From NCBI GenBank assembly GCA_900552005.1, contig URXU01000001.1, positions 128,610-192,609 on the forward strand: a stretch of 64,000 nucleotides of DNA, in the 5' to 3' direction. Source of the stretch: an uncultured Phascolarctobacterium sp. (GTDB lineage: Bacteria; Bacillota; Negativicutes; Acidaminococcales; Acidaminococcaceae). The notes beneath the pieces are model-generated. The model made no database searches and was not told where the DNA came from. It saw nothing but the letters and a program-made list of their open reading frames with translations. This document shows, in pieces, positions 26,798-36,385 of this stretch. Position numbers and translations under genes: made by a program. The first letter of the stretch is position 1. Each line of letters opens with the position of its first letter.

Positions 26798-29422
26798 TTA
26801 TTTAATCTGTTCTTCAATAATATTCCAAGCCGCATCAAGTGCTGCGTCCAGTTTGGCTGCATCCTTACCGCCTGCCTGCGCCATATCAGGACGGCCTCCG
26901 CCGCCGCCGCCGCAAATTTTGGCTACAGCTTTAACAACATTGCCGGCATGAACGCCTTTAGCTACGGCATCTTTGGTTGCCATAGTCAGGATGCTGATTT
27001 TGCCGCCGTCCAGCACTGCAGCAAGAACAACTACCCCGCCAATCTTATCGCGCATCTGGTCACCAAGATTTCTCAGCGCATCAATGCTGTCCACGCTTAC
27101 TTTCTGTACTAAAGCAGGTACTCCTTTTAAGTCACGCACTTTGTCAGAAACATCACTTACCTGAGCTTTGGCTATTTCAGCAGCAAGCTCGTCAGCTTTC
27201 TTCTGCGCAGCCTTTAGCTCTGCATGCAATGCTTCCAGACGTGCAGGTACATCCTGTACACGGCATTTCAATTCCCCGGCAACACCTTTCAGCATTGCTT
27301 CAGTTTCGTTAACATATGCTACCGCACCATGGCCGGTTACCGCTTCAATACGACGCACGCCGGCACCGCTGCTTGCTTCGGAAATAATCTTAAACATACC
27401 GATTTGCGCAGTATTACTTACATGACTGCCGCCGCAGAATTCCATGGAAAATTCCGGAACAGTTACCACGCGTACAATATTGCCATATTTTTCACCAAAC
27501 AAAGCGGTAGCTCCGCGTTGTTTAGCTTCTTCAATGGGCAGCTCTTCAATCTGAACATCCTTGCCGGCCAGAATCTGTTCATTAACAATTGCTTCAACCT
27601 GCTGCAGCTGCTCATCAGTTACCTGAGAGAAATGAGAGAAGTCAAAACGCAGACGGTCCGGTCCAACATAGCTGCCAGCCTGATTTACATGGGCACCTAA
27701 AACCTGTTTCAAGGCTGCATGCAGTAAATGGGTTGCCGTATGATTACGGGCAATATCATTTTTACGGCTCAAAGCTACGCTAAAGCTTACTTCATCGCCC
27801 AACGCAATAGTACCTTCAGCAACGGTACCAATCATAATAGTTGCTCCATCAGGCAGTTTTTTCGTAACGGTTACATCCATTACACCGGTCGGAGAGGTAA
27901 TGCGTCCAATATCGCCTAATTGTCCGCCGCCTTCAGCATGGAATGCAGTTACATCGCAAATCACAGCAATTTCTTCTCCATCTGCCGCATTTTCAATAGG
28001 CTGCGCATCATGGGCGGGATAAAGTTTGACAATCTTGCCTGCTGCAGCGGTCTCATCAACCTTCAGCGCAGCAATATCGATGCCGCGGGTATTATAAATA
28101 ACCGGGCGTCCGGTCTTATCATCACGAGCATCACGAGCCATTTTGCGCTGTACTTCCAAAGCAGCATCAAAGCCTGCTTTATCCATGGTCATGCCCTGTT
28201 CTTCCAAAATTTCAGCAGTCAGTTCCCACGGGAAACCGAAAGTATCATTTAATTTGAAAGCAGTCGCACCATCTAAAACGGTAGCGTTAGCAGCTTTAAG
28301 TTTCGCAATTTCGTCATTGAGCAATTCACTGCCTTGTTTCAGAGTACGCAGGAAGCTGGTTTCTTCCATCTCAATGACTTTCTGAATATATTCGCGTTTT
28401 TCAGCCAGATTACCGTAAATATGGCCAAACATCTTGATAACTACGTCAACAGCACCGGCCAAAAACATTTTGTTGATGCCAATCAGGCGTCCGTGACGTA
28501 CTGCACGGCGCAGAATGCGGCGCAGTACATAGCCGCGGCCCTCATTGGAAGGAAGAATGCCGTCGCCAATCATAAAGGTCATGCTGCGGGCATGGTCTGC
28601 GATAACTTTTAAAGAAACATCAGTCTTTTTATCCTTGCCATATTCTACGCCTGCAACCTGCGCAGCATATTCAATAATCGGGAAAATCAGATCAGTTTCA
28701 AAGTTGGACGGTTTGCCCTGTACTACAGAAGCCAAGCGTTCCAGACCTGCACCGGTATCAATATTTTTATTTTTCAAAGGCGAATAGGTGCCATCTTCAT
28801 TTTGATTATATTGAGTAAATACCAAATTCCAAATTTCCAGGAATCTGTCGCAGTCGCAGCCTACGCCGCAGGTAGGTTTGCCGCAGCCGCGTTCTTCACC
28901 CAGATCAACATGGATTTCAGAGCACGGACCGCAGGGACCGCTGCCAATCTCCCAGAAGTTTTCTTCCAGGCGTACAATACGTTCAGCAGGTACACCCACT
29001 ACATTATGCCAGATATCAAAGGCTTCATCATCTTTGGTATGAATAGTTACCCAAAGTTTTTCTGCCGGAATACCTAATTCTTTGGTAATAAACTCCCAGC
29101 TCCAGGGTATAACTTCCTTTTTAAAATAATCGCCAAAGGAAAAGTTACCCAGCATTTCAAAATAAGTATGGTGGCGTGCGGTACGGCCAACATTTTCAAT
29201 ATCGCCGGTACGTACGCATTTTTGACAGGTGGTAATACGCGGAGAAGGCGGTTTCATTTTACCGGTGAAAAACGGTTTGAAAGGCGCCATGCCTGCACCA
29301 ATAATTAAAAGTGTAGGATCATCCTGTGGAATAAGCGATGCGCTCGGCAGCATCAGATGTCCTCTTTCCTGGAAAAATTTCAGAAATTTTTCGCGGATTT
29401 CATTACCGGTCATATATTTCAT
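26798..29422 (-). CDS. alaS: Alanyl-tRNA synthetase
   Basis: Charges tRNA-Ala and edits mischarged Ser/Gly. The 874-residue full-length enzyme has the class II catalytic core (motif with TTCQKCVRTGDIENVG and FGDYFKKE), the editing domain with HTATHLLHAAL and CGGSHV zinc ligands, and the C-terminal DHHA1 domain with a glycine run before RPDMAQAGG. Unlike the hisS-aspS genes it has its own promoter and an 80-base leader. Confidence 0.98.
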   Translation of the reverse strand: MKYMTGNEIREKFLKFFQERGHLMLPSASLIPQDDPTLLIIGAGMAPFKPFFTGKMKPPSPRITTCQKCVRTGDIENVGRTARHHTYFEMLGNFSFGDYFKKEVIPWSWEFITKELGIPAEKLWVTIHTKDDEAFDIWHNVVGVPAERIVRLEENFWEIGSGPCGPCSEIHVDLGEERGCGKPTCGVGCDCDRFLEIWNLVFTQYNQNEDGTYSPLKNKNIDTGAGLERLASVVQGKPSNFETDLIFPIIEYAAQVAGVEYGKDKKTDVSLKVIADHARSMTFMIGDGILPSNEGRGYVLRRILRRAVRHGRLIGINKMFLAGAVDVVIKMFGHIYGNLAEKREYIQKVIEMEETSFLRTLKQGSELLNDEIAKLKAANATVLDGATAFKLNDTFGFPWELTAEILEEQGMTMDKAGFDAALEVQRKMARDARDDKTGRPVIYNTRGIDIAALKVDETAAAGKIVKLYPAHDAQPIENAADGEEIAVICDVTAFHAEGGGQLGDIGRITSPTGVMDVTVTKKLPDGATIMIGTVAEGTIALGDEVSFSVALSRKNDIARNHTATHLLHAALKQVLGAHVNQAGSYVGPDRLRFDFSHFSQVTDEQLQQVEAIVNEQILAGKDVQIEELPIEEAKQRGATALFGEKYGNIVRVVTVPEFSMEFCGGSHVSNTAQIGMFKIISEASSGAGVRRIEAVTGHGAVAYVNETEAMLKGVAGELKCRVQDVPARLEALHAELKAAQKKADELAAEIAKAQVSDVSDKVRDLKGVPALVQKVSVDSIDALRNLGDQMRDKIGGVVVLAAVLDGGKISILTMATKDAVAKGVHAGNVVKAVAKICGGGGGGRPDMAQAGGKDAAKLDAALDAAWNIIEEQIK

Positions 29423-29511
29423 AATTTGCTATTCTCTCCTTCACCCAGATTTAATATTCAGGAAGCAGCTTTAAGTATAAGCTTCCCAAACACTCTAATA
29501 CATATAAAAAA

Positions 29512-29540
29512 ATTATATAATTTTTGTTGATGAAAGTCAA
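29512..29540 (-). promoter_or_regulatory. Sigma-A promoter and short leader of alaS
   Basis: -35 TTGACT (29535-29540) and -10 TATAAT (29512-29517) are separated by exactly 17 bases on the minus strand. The transcript would have a leader of about 80 bases containing a hairpin (GGAAGC at 29461-29466 with GCTTCC at 29481-29486), but no T-box sequence and no T-run after the hairpin. Confidence 0.75.
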
Positions 29541-29571
29541 TTCAGCGCAGCTTTTTCTTGCGGTATCCCGT

Positions 29572-30855
29572 TTAATCCTGATTTTTACTTTTACCCGTAT
29601 CCTGACCAATGCCGGAAGGCCGATAATAGCATCTGCCGGATAATTCATCGGGCAAATACTGCTGCTTAACCCAGCCGCCGGGAAAATTATGCGGGTATTT
29701 ATAATCCAAGCCATGACCTAAGGCTTTGGCGCCAGGATAATGAGCGTCACGCAGGTGTTTGGGCACACTGCCATAGTTCTTATTTTTTACATCGTCCATA
29801 GCTGCCGCTATTCCCATATAGGCAGTATTGCTCTTGGGAGCCTTAGCAATATAACAAACGGCTTCTGCCAAAGGAATCTGCGCTTCCGGAAAGCCGACAA
29901 AATCAGCAGCCTGCGCCGCAGCATTAGCGACAACCAACGCATTGGGATCAGCCAGTCCGACATCTTCGGCTGCGCAAATAACAATTCGGCGGGCAATAAA
30001 ACGCAAGTCTTCGCCGCCGGCAATCATACGTGCCAAATAATGCAGCGCAGCGTCAGCATCACTGCCGCGCATGCTTTTAATAAAAGCTGAAATAATATCA
30101 TAATGCTGATCACCTTTTTTATCATAACGCTGCATGGCGGTGCCTAAAACGCTGCGCAGAATTTTCGCAGTCAAATGACGCCCGCCATCCGGCAGCATAA
30201 ATTCAGCCTGTTCCAACAAGTTTAAAGCGCTTCTGGCATCACCTGATGCAAAATCGGCTAAAATATCAAATACTTCTTCATCCACAGTAAAGCTGCCGCC
30301 AAAGCCCTTCTCCTTATCCGCTACGGCTCGCTGCAAAATCTGTTTAATATGTTGGGGCTGTAATTTTTCCAGGCGAATCACTTTCATGCGGGACAAAAGC
30401 GGCGAATTAATTTCAAAAAACGGATTTTCCGTTGTTGCACCGATTAAGATGATTGTTCCGTTCTCCACATAAGGCAGCAGTACATCCTGCTGCGCTTTAT
30501 TAAAGCGATGAATTTCGTCAATGAACACAATAGTTCTTCCTAAACCGCTGCGCTGGATTTCCTGTGCTTTGGCAATCAATTTACGCAGCTCAGGCACACC
30601 CGAAGACACCGCGTTCAGCGATACGAACTGTTCACCAGTCATGTGAGCAATGACTCGCGCCAACGTAGTTTTGCCCGTTCCCGGCGGTCCGTAAAACAGA
30701 ACTGATTGCAGCATGTCCTTTTCAATCATCCTCCGCAGAGGGCTGCCACTGCCCACCGCCTGCTCCTGTCCAACAAAATCACTAAGCGTTTCCGGACGCA
30801 TTCTGTCGGCTAACGGCTTTTGCACAAAGCCACCGCCACTGAATAAACTTTCCAT
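29572..30855 (-). CDS. rarA: Replication-associated recombination protein RarA (MgsA)
   Basis: AAA+ clamp-loader-like ATPase acting at stalled forks. The 427-residue protein has Walker A YGPPGTGKTTLA, Walker B IVFIDEIHRFNK, the sensor ATTENPFFEIN and a C-terminal MgsA tetramerisation domain ending with GWVKQQYLPDEL. It follows tcdA (yrvM) as it does in Bacillus (yrvM-yrvN), here separated by a terminator. Confidence 0.95.
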   Translation of the reverse strand: MESLFSGGGFVQKPLADRMRPETLSDFVGQEQAVGSGSPLRRMIEKDMLQSVLFYGPPGTGKTTLARVIAHMTGEQFVSLNAVSSGVPELRKLIAKAQEIQRSGLGRTIVFIDEIHRFNKAQQDVLLPYVENGTIILIGATTENPFFEINSPLLSRMKVIRLEKLQPQHIKQILQRAVADKEKGFGGSFTVDEEVFDILADFASGDARSALNLLEQAEFMLPDGGRHLTAKILRSVLGTAMQRYDKKGDQHYDIISAFIKSMRGSDADAALHYLARMIAGGEDLRFIARRIVICAAEDVGLADPNALVVANAAAQAADFVGFPEAQIPLAEAVCYIAKAPKSNTAYMGIAAAMDDVKNKNYGSVPKHLRDAHYPGAKALGHGLDYKYPHNFPGGWVKQQYLPDELSGRCYYRPSGIGQDTGKSKNQD

Positions 30856-30885
30856 TTTTTCTACCTCATTAAATAACTATCCATA

Positions 30886-30911
30886 TAAAAAAACCGCCTT
30901 TATAGACGGTT
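30886..30911 (-). terminator. Intrinsic terminator of tcdA
   Basis: Read on the minus strand, AACCGTC pairs with GGCGGTT (one G-U pair) and runs into T7. The plus-strand version would have a mismatch, so it works for the minus strand only. Confidence 0.75.
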
Positions 30912-30921
30912 CCTTACTATA

Positions 30922-31608
30922 TTAAACCCTATCCAGCAGCTTTCTGACGATATAAGACGCCATCATAAGGCCAGCACTTGCAGGTACAAAAATCATGCTG
31001 CCCGGGACGCTTTCCCTGCTGGCATAAACCGGCAGTTCTTCAGAAAAAACTACTGTTATTCCCTTTTCTATGCCCTGCTGGCGCAATCTTTTACGTACGC
31101 TTTTGGCCAAAGGGCAGGTATGCGTCTTACTGATATCAGCTATGCGCAAATTTTCCGGCGCCAGCTTGTTGCCGGTCCCCATGGAAGATATGACCGGAAT
31201 CTTTCTTCTGTAGCACTCACACAATAAATCTATTTTTGAGGCTGTTGAGTCAATAGCATCGGCAAAAAAATCCAGCTGCTCAGGAAAATATTTGGCAAAT
31301 TCACCCGGCTGATAAAAACTGCTGCGCAAATACAGCCGGCACTGAGGATTTATATCTCTGATTCTATCTGCCATGAGCTCTGTCTTGCGCTTGCCCATAG
31401 TAGACTGCAGCGCGGGTAGCTGACGATTGATATTGCTCGGCTCTATTACATCTGCGTCAAGCAAAGTAAGGCTGCCAATACCGCTTCTGGCCAAGGCCTC
31501 AGCAACGTACGAGCCAACACCGCCCAAGCCCGCCACCGCCACATGTGCCTGCTGCAATCTGCCAATAGACTCCGGCCCAATTACATAACTAACTCTGGAT
31601 AAATCCAT
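30922..31608 (-). CDS. tcdA: tRNA threonylcarbamoyladenosine dehydratase
   Basis: E1-like enzyme that cyclises t6A to ct6A at position 37 of ANN-decoding tRNAs. The 228-residue protein has the Rossmann ATP site VAGLGGVGSYVAE, DADVIEPSNINRQ and DAIDSTASKIDL, all typical of the TcdA/ThiF/MoeB family. The start at 31608 has GGAGAG four bases upstream; the longer frame to 31668 would be translated from the 6S RNA end. Its ribosome-binding site lies within a few bases of the 6S RNA 3' end. Confidence 0.92.
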   Translation of the reverse strand: MDLSRVSYVIGPESIGRLQQAHVAVAGLGGVGSYVAEALARSGIGSLTLLDADVIEPSNINRQLPALQSTMGKRKTELMADRIRDINPQCRLYLRSSFYQPGEFAKYFPEQLDFFADAIDSTASKIDLLCECYRRKIPVISSMGTGNKLAPENLRIADISKTHTCPLAKSVRKRLRQQGIEKGITVVFSEELPVYASRESVPGSMIFVPASAGLMMASYIVRKLLDRV

Positions 31609-31615
31609 TTTCTCT

Positions 31616-31832
31616 CCTAAAAAACTAATCCCCACAATGCCGTCCAGCTCCATGTTTTGAACCTGCATGTGCAGGTGGGTGCCTTCCTTCTTACCTCAAA
31701 CGTCCACTCAAAGGAGGCTTGTTTTCAATAAGAAGAGTATCAGGCTCCCTAGGTTAGAGTGTTGGCTCAAAACCTGTGGAGCAAAGTAACGTACATCGCA
31801 GGGCGATAGTTGTTGATTAAGCTTTATTTGAC
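31616..31832 (-). ncRNA. ssrS: 6S RNA
   Basis: The stretch between aspS and tcdA on the minus strand matches 6S RNA, the regulator that binds sigma70/sigma-A holoenzyme. On the minus strand it begins shortly before CCCTGCGATGTACG and continues to TTTTGAGCCAACA, aligning with the known pattern GATGTTCG...CTGAGCCGATA of E. coli 6S. The closing stem pairs CCCTGCGATG (31794-31803) with CATTGTGGGG (31630-31639, three G-U pairs). A small ACCTGC/GCAGGT hairpin (31661-31676) sits on the 3' side of the central bubble. In Bacillus the bsrA 6S gene lies at the same place between aspS and yrvM. The ends are approximate. Confidence 0.85.
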
Positions 31833-31838
31833 ATACTT

Positions 31839-31867
31839 ATAATAACAAAAACGGAAGCGTTTTTCAA
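31839..31867 (-). promoter_or_regulatory. Sigma-A promoter of the 6S RNA, overlapping the aspS terminator
   Basis: -35 TTGAAA (31862-31867) is in the loop and 3' arm of the aspS terminator hairpin, and -10 TATTAT (31839-31844) follows after 17 bases. Transcription would start near 31832. Confidence 0.7.
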
Positions 31868-31876
31868 CGCTTCCGT
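31847..31876 (-). terminator. Intrinsic terminator of the lapA-aspS operon
   Basis: An 11-bp perfect stem (31851-31861 with 31866-31876) with a GAAA loop on the minus strand, then T5. It follows the aspS stop by 20 bases. Confidence 0.9.
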
Positions 31877-31896
31877 CTTAAAATTTCACAATTAAA

Positions 31897-33687
31897 TTAT
31901 TTATTATCTTTTTTTACCAGCAAACTGGTTTTGATATGCAGTTCACGCAGCTGCTTTTCATCAACATCATTAGGTGCCTGGGTCATCAGGCAAGCAGCAC
32001 TCTGAGTTTTCGGGAACGCAATAACGTCACGGATAGAGTCGCGTTTAGCCATGATCATAATCAGACGATCCAGACCGAAGGCCAGTCCTCCATGGGGCGG
32101 AGCACCATATTCAAACGCATTCATCATGAAGCCAAATTTTTCCGCTGCCTGCTCATCACTGAGTCCGATAGCAGAAAATACCTGTTTTTGAACGTCGCGG
32201 CGATGAATACGGATAGAACCGCCGCCGATTTCAGTACCGTTAAGAACCATATCATAAGCTTTGGCATAAACCTTGCTGGGATCAGTTTTCAACAGCGGCA
32301 AATCTTCATCACGAGGAGCGGTAAACGGATGGTGCATAGCAACATAACGTTTTTCTTCTTCATCATATTCAAACATCGGGAAGTCAACAACCCAAGTGAA
32401 AGCCAACGCATCAGGATCAATAAGATTGCGGCGTTTAGCCATTTCAATACGCAGCGCACCAAGAGCTTGAGCAACTACGGACGGTTTATCTGCTACAAAG
32501 AGCAGCAAGTCGCCGGGCTCAGCAGCAGCAGTCTTCATGATATTGGCAAGATGCTCTTCACTGAAGAATTTCGCAATCGGAGATTTTACACTGCCGTCAG
32601 CTTGAATCTGCATCCAAGCCAGACCTTTGGCGCCATAAATGCCTACAAAATCAACCAGGCCATCCAGTTCACGGCGAGGAATTGCAGCGTAGCCTTTGAC
32701 ATTAATTGCTTTTACAATGCCGCCGTTTTCAATGATATTATTAAATACCTTGAAATCAGAATTTTTAACGGCATCAACCATATTGATCAATTCCATGCCG
32801 AAACGCAGATCCGGCTTGTCACTGCCATAACGGTCCATAGCGTCATCCCAGGTCAGGCGCTGGAAAGGAATCTGGATTTTTTTACCTAAAGCACCTTCAA
32901 AAATGTAAGCAATTAAGCCTTCCATCAATTCCAGAATTTCATCAACTTCCATGAAGGACATTTCCATATCCAGCTGTGTAAATTCCGGCTGACGATCAGC
33001 GCGCAGATCTTCATCACGGAAGCAACGGGCAATCTGGAAATATCTTTCCATACCCGCAACCATCAGCAGCTGTTTGAAAATTTGCGGAGACTGCGGCAGA
33101 GCATAAAACTTGCCGGGGTTTACGCGGCTCGGAACCAAATAGTCACGAGCACCTTCCGGTGTGCTCTTGGTAAGCATAGGGGTTTCAATTTCCAGAAAAT
33201 CTCTGCTGTCCAAATAGTCACGCATCAGTTTGGTTACTTTATGACGCAGAATCAGATTGCGCTGCATTTCCGGACGGCGCAGGTCCAGATAGCGATATTT
33301 AAGACGCAGATTTTCATCAGTATCAATATTGTCCTGAATATAAAAAGGCGGAGTTTTAGCAGAATTCAGCACTTCAATGTCTTCAGCAACAACTTCCACC
33401 ATACCAGTAGCAATATTAGGATTGATAGTTGCTTCGTCACGCAGACGGACATTGCCGCTTACTTTGATAACATATTCATTACGGATGTCTTCCGCAGTTT
33501 TAAAGCTGCTGCCTGCAGTATCAGGATCCACTACGATTTGTACAATACCGCTGCGGTCACGCAAATCAATAAAAATTAATCCGCCATGATCACGGCGCTT
33601 GGCAACCCAACCGCATAAAACAACATGCTGGCCTGCCATGTCCTTGCCAAGTACTCCGCAGTGATGACTGCGTTTTTGATTAGTCAT
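31897..33687 (-). CDS. aspS: Aspartyl-tRNA synthetase
   Basis: Class II synthetase of the bacterial type, 596 residues. An N-terminal OB anticodon-binding domain (about 1-110), the catalytic core with FRDEDLRADRQPEFTQLD (motif 2), the bacterial GAD insertion (about 290-420) and motif 3 FGLDRLIMIM are visible. It ends the long operon with hisS, four bases after it, and is followed by the terminator and 6S RNA. Whether it is discriminating (Asp only) or charges tRNA-Asn too is not decided here. Confidence 0.98.
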   Translation of the reverse strand: MTNQKRSHHCGVLGKDMAGQHVVLCGWVAKRRDHGGLIFIDLRDRSGIVQIVVDPDTAGSSFKTAEDIRNEYVIKVSGNVRLRDEATINPNIATGMVEVVAEDIEVLNSAKTPPFYIQDNIDTDENLRLKYRYLDLRRPEMQRNLILRHKVTKLMRDYLDSRDFLEIETPMLTKSTPEGARDYLVPSRVNPGKFYALPQSPQIFKQLLMVAGMERYFQIARCFRDEDLRADRQPEFTQLDMEMSFMEVDEILELMEGLIAYIFEGALGKKIQIPFQRLTWDDAMDRYGSDKPDLRFGMELINMVDAVKNSDFKVFNNIIENGGIVKAINVKGYAAIPRRELDGLVDFVGIYGAKGLAWMQIQADGSVKSPIAKFFSEEHLANIMKTAAAEPGDLLLFVADKPSVVAQALGALRIEMAKRRNLIDPDALAFTWVVDFPMFEYDEEEKRYVAMHHPFTAPRDEDLPLLKTDPSKVYAKAYDMVLNGTEIGGGSIRIHRRDVQKQVFSAIGLSDEQAAEKFGFMMNAFEYGAPPHGGLAFGLDRLIMIMAKRDSIRDVIAFPKTQSAACLMTQAPNDVDEKQLRELHIKTSLLVKKDNK

Positions 33688-33691
33688 GTTT

Positions 33692-34951
33692 TTACACCTC
33701 TGCTTGTAATTTAGTTATTATATCAGTAATAGCGATTTCTGTTTGCTCACTATTGGACATATTACGTAAAACAACCTGTCCGCGGGCAAATTCATCTTCG
33801 CCAAAAATTAACACATATTTGGCATTGGTTTTATTAGCCTGTTTCATCTGAGCCTTCATGCTGCGTCCTTGAAAATCAAATTCAGCCTTAAATCCGGCTC
33901 TGCGCAGATTGATAACAGTCTTAAATACGTCAGGAAAAATTTCCTGCTGCGGGCAAACAGCAAAAACATCTATGCTTTCCTGTTCCTGAGGCAGCAGATT
34001 CTGACTTTCCAATGCCAGCAGAACTCTTTCCATACCCATGGCAAAACCAATACCAGGAGTTGCCGGGCCGCCTACTTCCTCAATCAGTCCGTCATAACGG
34101 CCGCCGCCGCATACTGCACTTTGTGCTCCCAGCGGCTTGTACTGAATCTCAAAAGCAGTCTTAGTATAATAATCCAAACCGCGAACCAGATTATGGTCTA
34201 CCTCATACTCAATTCCGGCAGCTGTAAGTAACTTCTTCAAGCCTTCAAAATGCTCTCGGCAATCATCACACAGGCATTCTTCCAAGCTGGGAGCGCCTTG
34301 CCCAAGTTCCTGGCAGTGAGGATTTTTGCAGTCCAGCAGACGTAACGGATTTCTGTCAAAACGGGACTGACAGTCCTTGCACAATTCATCAAAATGCGGT
34401 TTAAAGAAGGCCTGCAATTTTTCACGATGCAGCGGTCTGCATTTTGGGCAGCCTACCGAATTAATTTTCAGCTTCAAATCCTTCAGTCCCAGACTTTGAA
34501 GAATTTGCACGGCCAATAAAATAATTTCAGCATCAATATTTGGTCCCTGAATGCCTAAAGCTTCTACACCAAACTGATGAAATTGACGATAGCGGCCTGC
34601 CTGCGGACGGTCATACCGGAACATGGGTCCGATGTAAAATAATTTAGTCGGCGCAGGTTCTGCATAAAGTTTATGTTCAATATAAGCACGTACTGCGGAA
34701 GCAGTATTTTCCGGGCGCAGAGTGATACTGCGATTACCGCGGTCATTAAAAGTATACATTTCTTTTTCTACAACATCAGTAGTCTCGCCTATTCCACGCA
34801 GAAATAATTCTGTATGTTCAAAAACCGGAGTTCTGATTTCTTTGTAACCATACTGCGCACAGATTTTACGCATGGTTTCTTCCAGATAACGCCAGGATTT
34901 GACATCTTCCGGCATAATATCCTTTGTGCCTCTCGGTGCGGTTGTCAGCAT
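33692..34951 (-). CDS. hisS: Histidyl-tRNA synthetase
   Basis: Class II synthetase of 419 residues. Motif 1 starts at APRGTKDIMPED, motif 2 reads MFRYDRPQAGRYRQFHQFG, and the histidine-specific motifs LVRGLDYYTKTAFE and GGGRYDGL are both present. A C-terminal anticodon-binding domain covers about 325-419. It lies 12 bases after hemZ and four before aspS; no T-box leader precedes it. Confidence 0.98.
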   Translation of the reverse strand: MLTTAPRGTKDIMPEDVKSWRYLEETMRKICAQYGYKEIRTPVFEHTELFLRGIGETTDVVEKEMYTFNDRGNRSITLRPENTASAVRAYIEHKLYAEPAPTKLFYIGPMFRYDRPQAGRYRQFHQFGVEALGIQGPNIDAEIILLAVQILQSLGLKDLKLKINSVGCPKCRPLHREKLQAFFKPHFDELCKDCQSRFDRNPLRLLDCKNPHCQELGQGAPSLEECLCDDCREHFEGLKKLLTAAGIEYEVDHNLVRGLDYYTKTAFEIQYKPLGAQSAVCGGGRYDGLIEEVGGPATPGIGFAMGMERVLLALESQNLLPQEQESIDVFAVCPQQEIFPDVFKTVINLRRAGFKAEFDFQGRSMKAQMKQANKTNAKYVLIFGEDEFARGQVVLRNMSNSEQTEIAITDIITKLQAEV

Positions 34952-34963
34952 GCTTTATCCCCC

Positions 34964-36385
34964 TTACTTTTCAAACAGCCTTTGCCTTTTGGCAGCTAAC
35001 TGTTCTAAATTCTCTGTATATGTCACTATATTCTTAGGCATATTCAATTTGTTAAGATGGTGACCGTCTTGCAGCGGCACCTTGGTTGCTGAAGAAGGCC
35101 CAATACCAATTACCGTATGTCGCTCCTCCATCATCTGAATATTATAAATGCTCTCTGTTTCAGGAAGCGCATAACCAATATTGGCCAGATGCCCAAGCAT
35201 GTAATGCTGCCGATATAAATAATAGGGCCGCATACCCATTTCATCGGCCGCAGCAGCTGCCAAACGCAGCATGTTTTCTGCCTGGCAGGCATTTAAGCTC
35301 AGCTTCGAGCCAAATAAAGCCGCTCCTTTTTTCAATGTCAGCGTATGCACTGTTAAATTCTGCGGTTTTAATTTGGTAATCTCAGAAAGAGAAAATTCTA
35401 TATCTGCTTCAGTTTCTCCCGGCAGTCCGATAATTAAATCAGTATTAATCACCGGTATCCTGCTTTGCTGCACCATCTCATAGGCACGCAAAAAATCAGC
35501 CACAGTATGACGTCTTCCTATCAGCTGCAACGTTTTATCGTGCATTGTCTGAGGATTTACACTAATGCGGGTAACTCCGGCATGCTCCATGGAATGCAGC
35601 TTACCTATACTAAAACAGTCCGGTCTGCCAGCCTCCACAGTGAACTCTTTTACAGAAGGCAATAATAATTTTTCAGCGGTCATATGCATAAGTCTGTCAA
35701 AAACTTGCTCCTGCAAACTTGTTGGTGTACCACCGCCTATATACAGGGAAGTTACATTCAAACTATACATACTTATTAATTTTACCACATTATCAATATC
35801 TTGTTCAATGAAATTTAAAAACTTTTGCTGTGTTTCCACGTCCTCAGGTACTATACCTGACGGAAATGAACAATAAGTACATTTGCTGGGGCAGTAAGGT
35901 ATACCAATATAAATACCTACAGCTTTTTTATCAGGAACAATGCTTTTCTGCCGCAGGCATATATCAGTTAATAGCCTTGCCTGCTGCATAGGCAGCTTAT
36001 ATCTTTGCCGCAAATATAACGGTAAGTCAGCTGCCCGCATGCCGCTGTCCAAAAGTTTATGAGCCAGCTTGCCAGGACGTACACCCGTTAAAATACCCCA
36101 AGGCAAATCAGGGTTGCTTCCTGTTTTTAACGTCAAAACTTCCAGAACGGCAAGTTTAATGCATCGGCTGATCTCGCCGCTAACATCACTCTCACAGGGT
36201 ATAAAGCTGCTGTCCCAGCTTTCTTCATCCGCAACAAACTTTGCCTGACAGCCGCCATTTTTTAAATTGACAATTAATACATTATCACTTTCAGCAGCAA
36301 GAGAATAAGCAAATAACGCGGCCATATCATTTACAGACCGCGTCACATCAAAGTTCAGATTATGAATTAATTTGAAAGTGTTCAT
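34964..36385 (-). CDS. hemZ: Radical SAM coproporphyrinogen dehydrogenase HemZ
   Basis: Oxygen-independent coproporphyrinogen III oxidase-like radical SAM protein of 473 residues. The iron-sulfur motif is CPSKCTYC (CxxxCxxC), preceded by GIYIGIPY, and GGGTPTSL follows. It has an extra N-terminal domain of about 165 residues that distinguishes HemZ from HemN/HemW. Many HemZ proteins sit beside hisS in Firmicutes. No other haem genes are in the window, so true haem synthesis by this cell is not shown. It overlaps the AI-2E gene by four bases. Confidence 0.9.
   Translation of the reverse strand: MNTFKLIHNLNFDVTRSVNDMAALFAYSLAAESDNVLIVNLKNGGCQAKFVADEESWDSSFIPCESDVSGEISRCIKLAVLEVLTLKTGSNPDLPWGILTGVRPGKLAHKLLDSGMRAADLPLYLRQRYKLPMQQARLLTDICLRQKSIVPDKKAVGIYIGIPYCPSKCTYCSFPSGIVPEDVETQQKFLNFIEQDIDNVVKLISMYSLNVTSLYIGGGTPTSLQEQVFDRLMHMTAEKLLLPSVKEFTVEAGRPDCFSIGKLHSMEHAGVTRISVNPQTMHDKTLQLIGRRHTVADFLRAYEMVQQSRIPVINTDLIIGLPGETEADIEFSLSEITKLKPQNLTVHTLTLKKGAALFGSKLSLNACQAENMLRLAAAAADEMGMRPYYLYRQHYMLGHLANIGYALPETESIYNIQMMEERHTVIGIGPSSATKVPLQDGHHLNKLNMPKNIVTYTENLEQLAAKRQRLFEK

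Noticed and set aside
29423..29571. T-box leader for alaS
   Set aside because: Only about 80 bases of leader, no T-box sequence, no specifier loop, and the small hairpin has no T-run.
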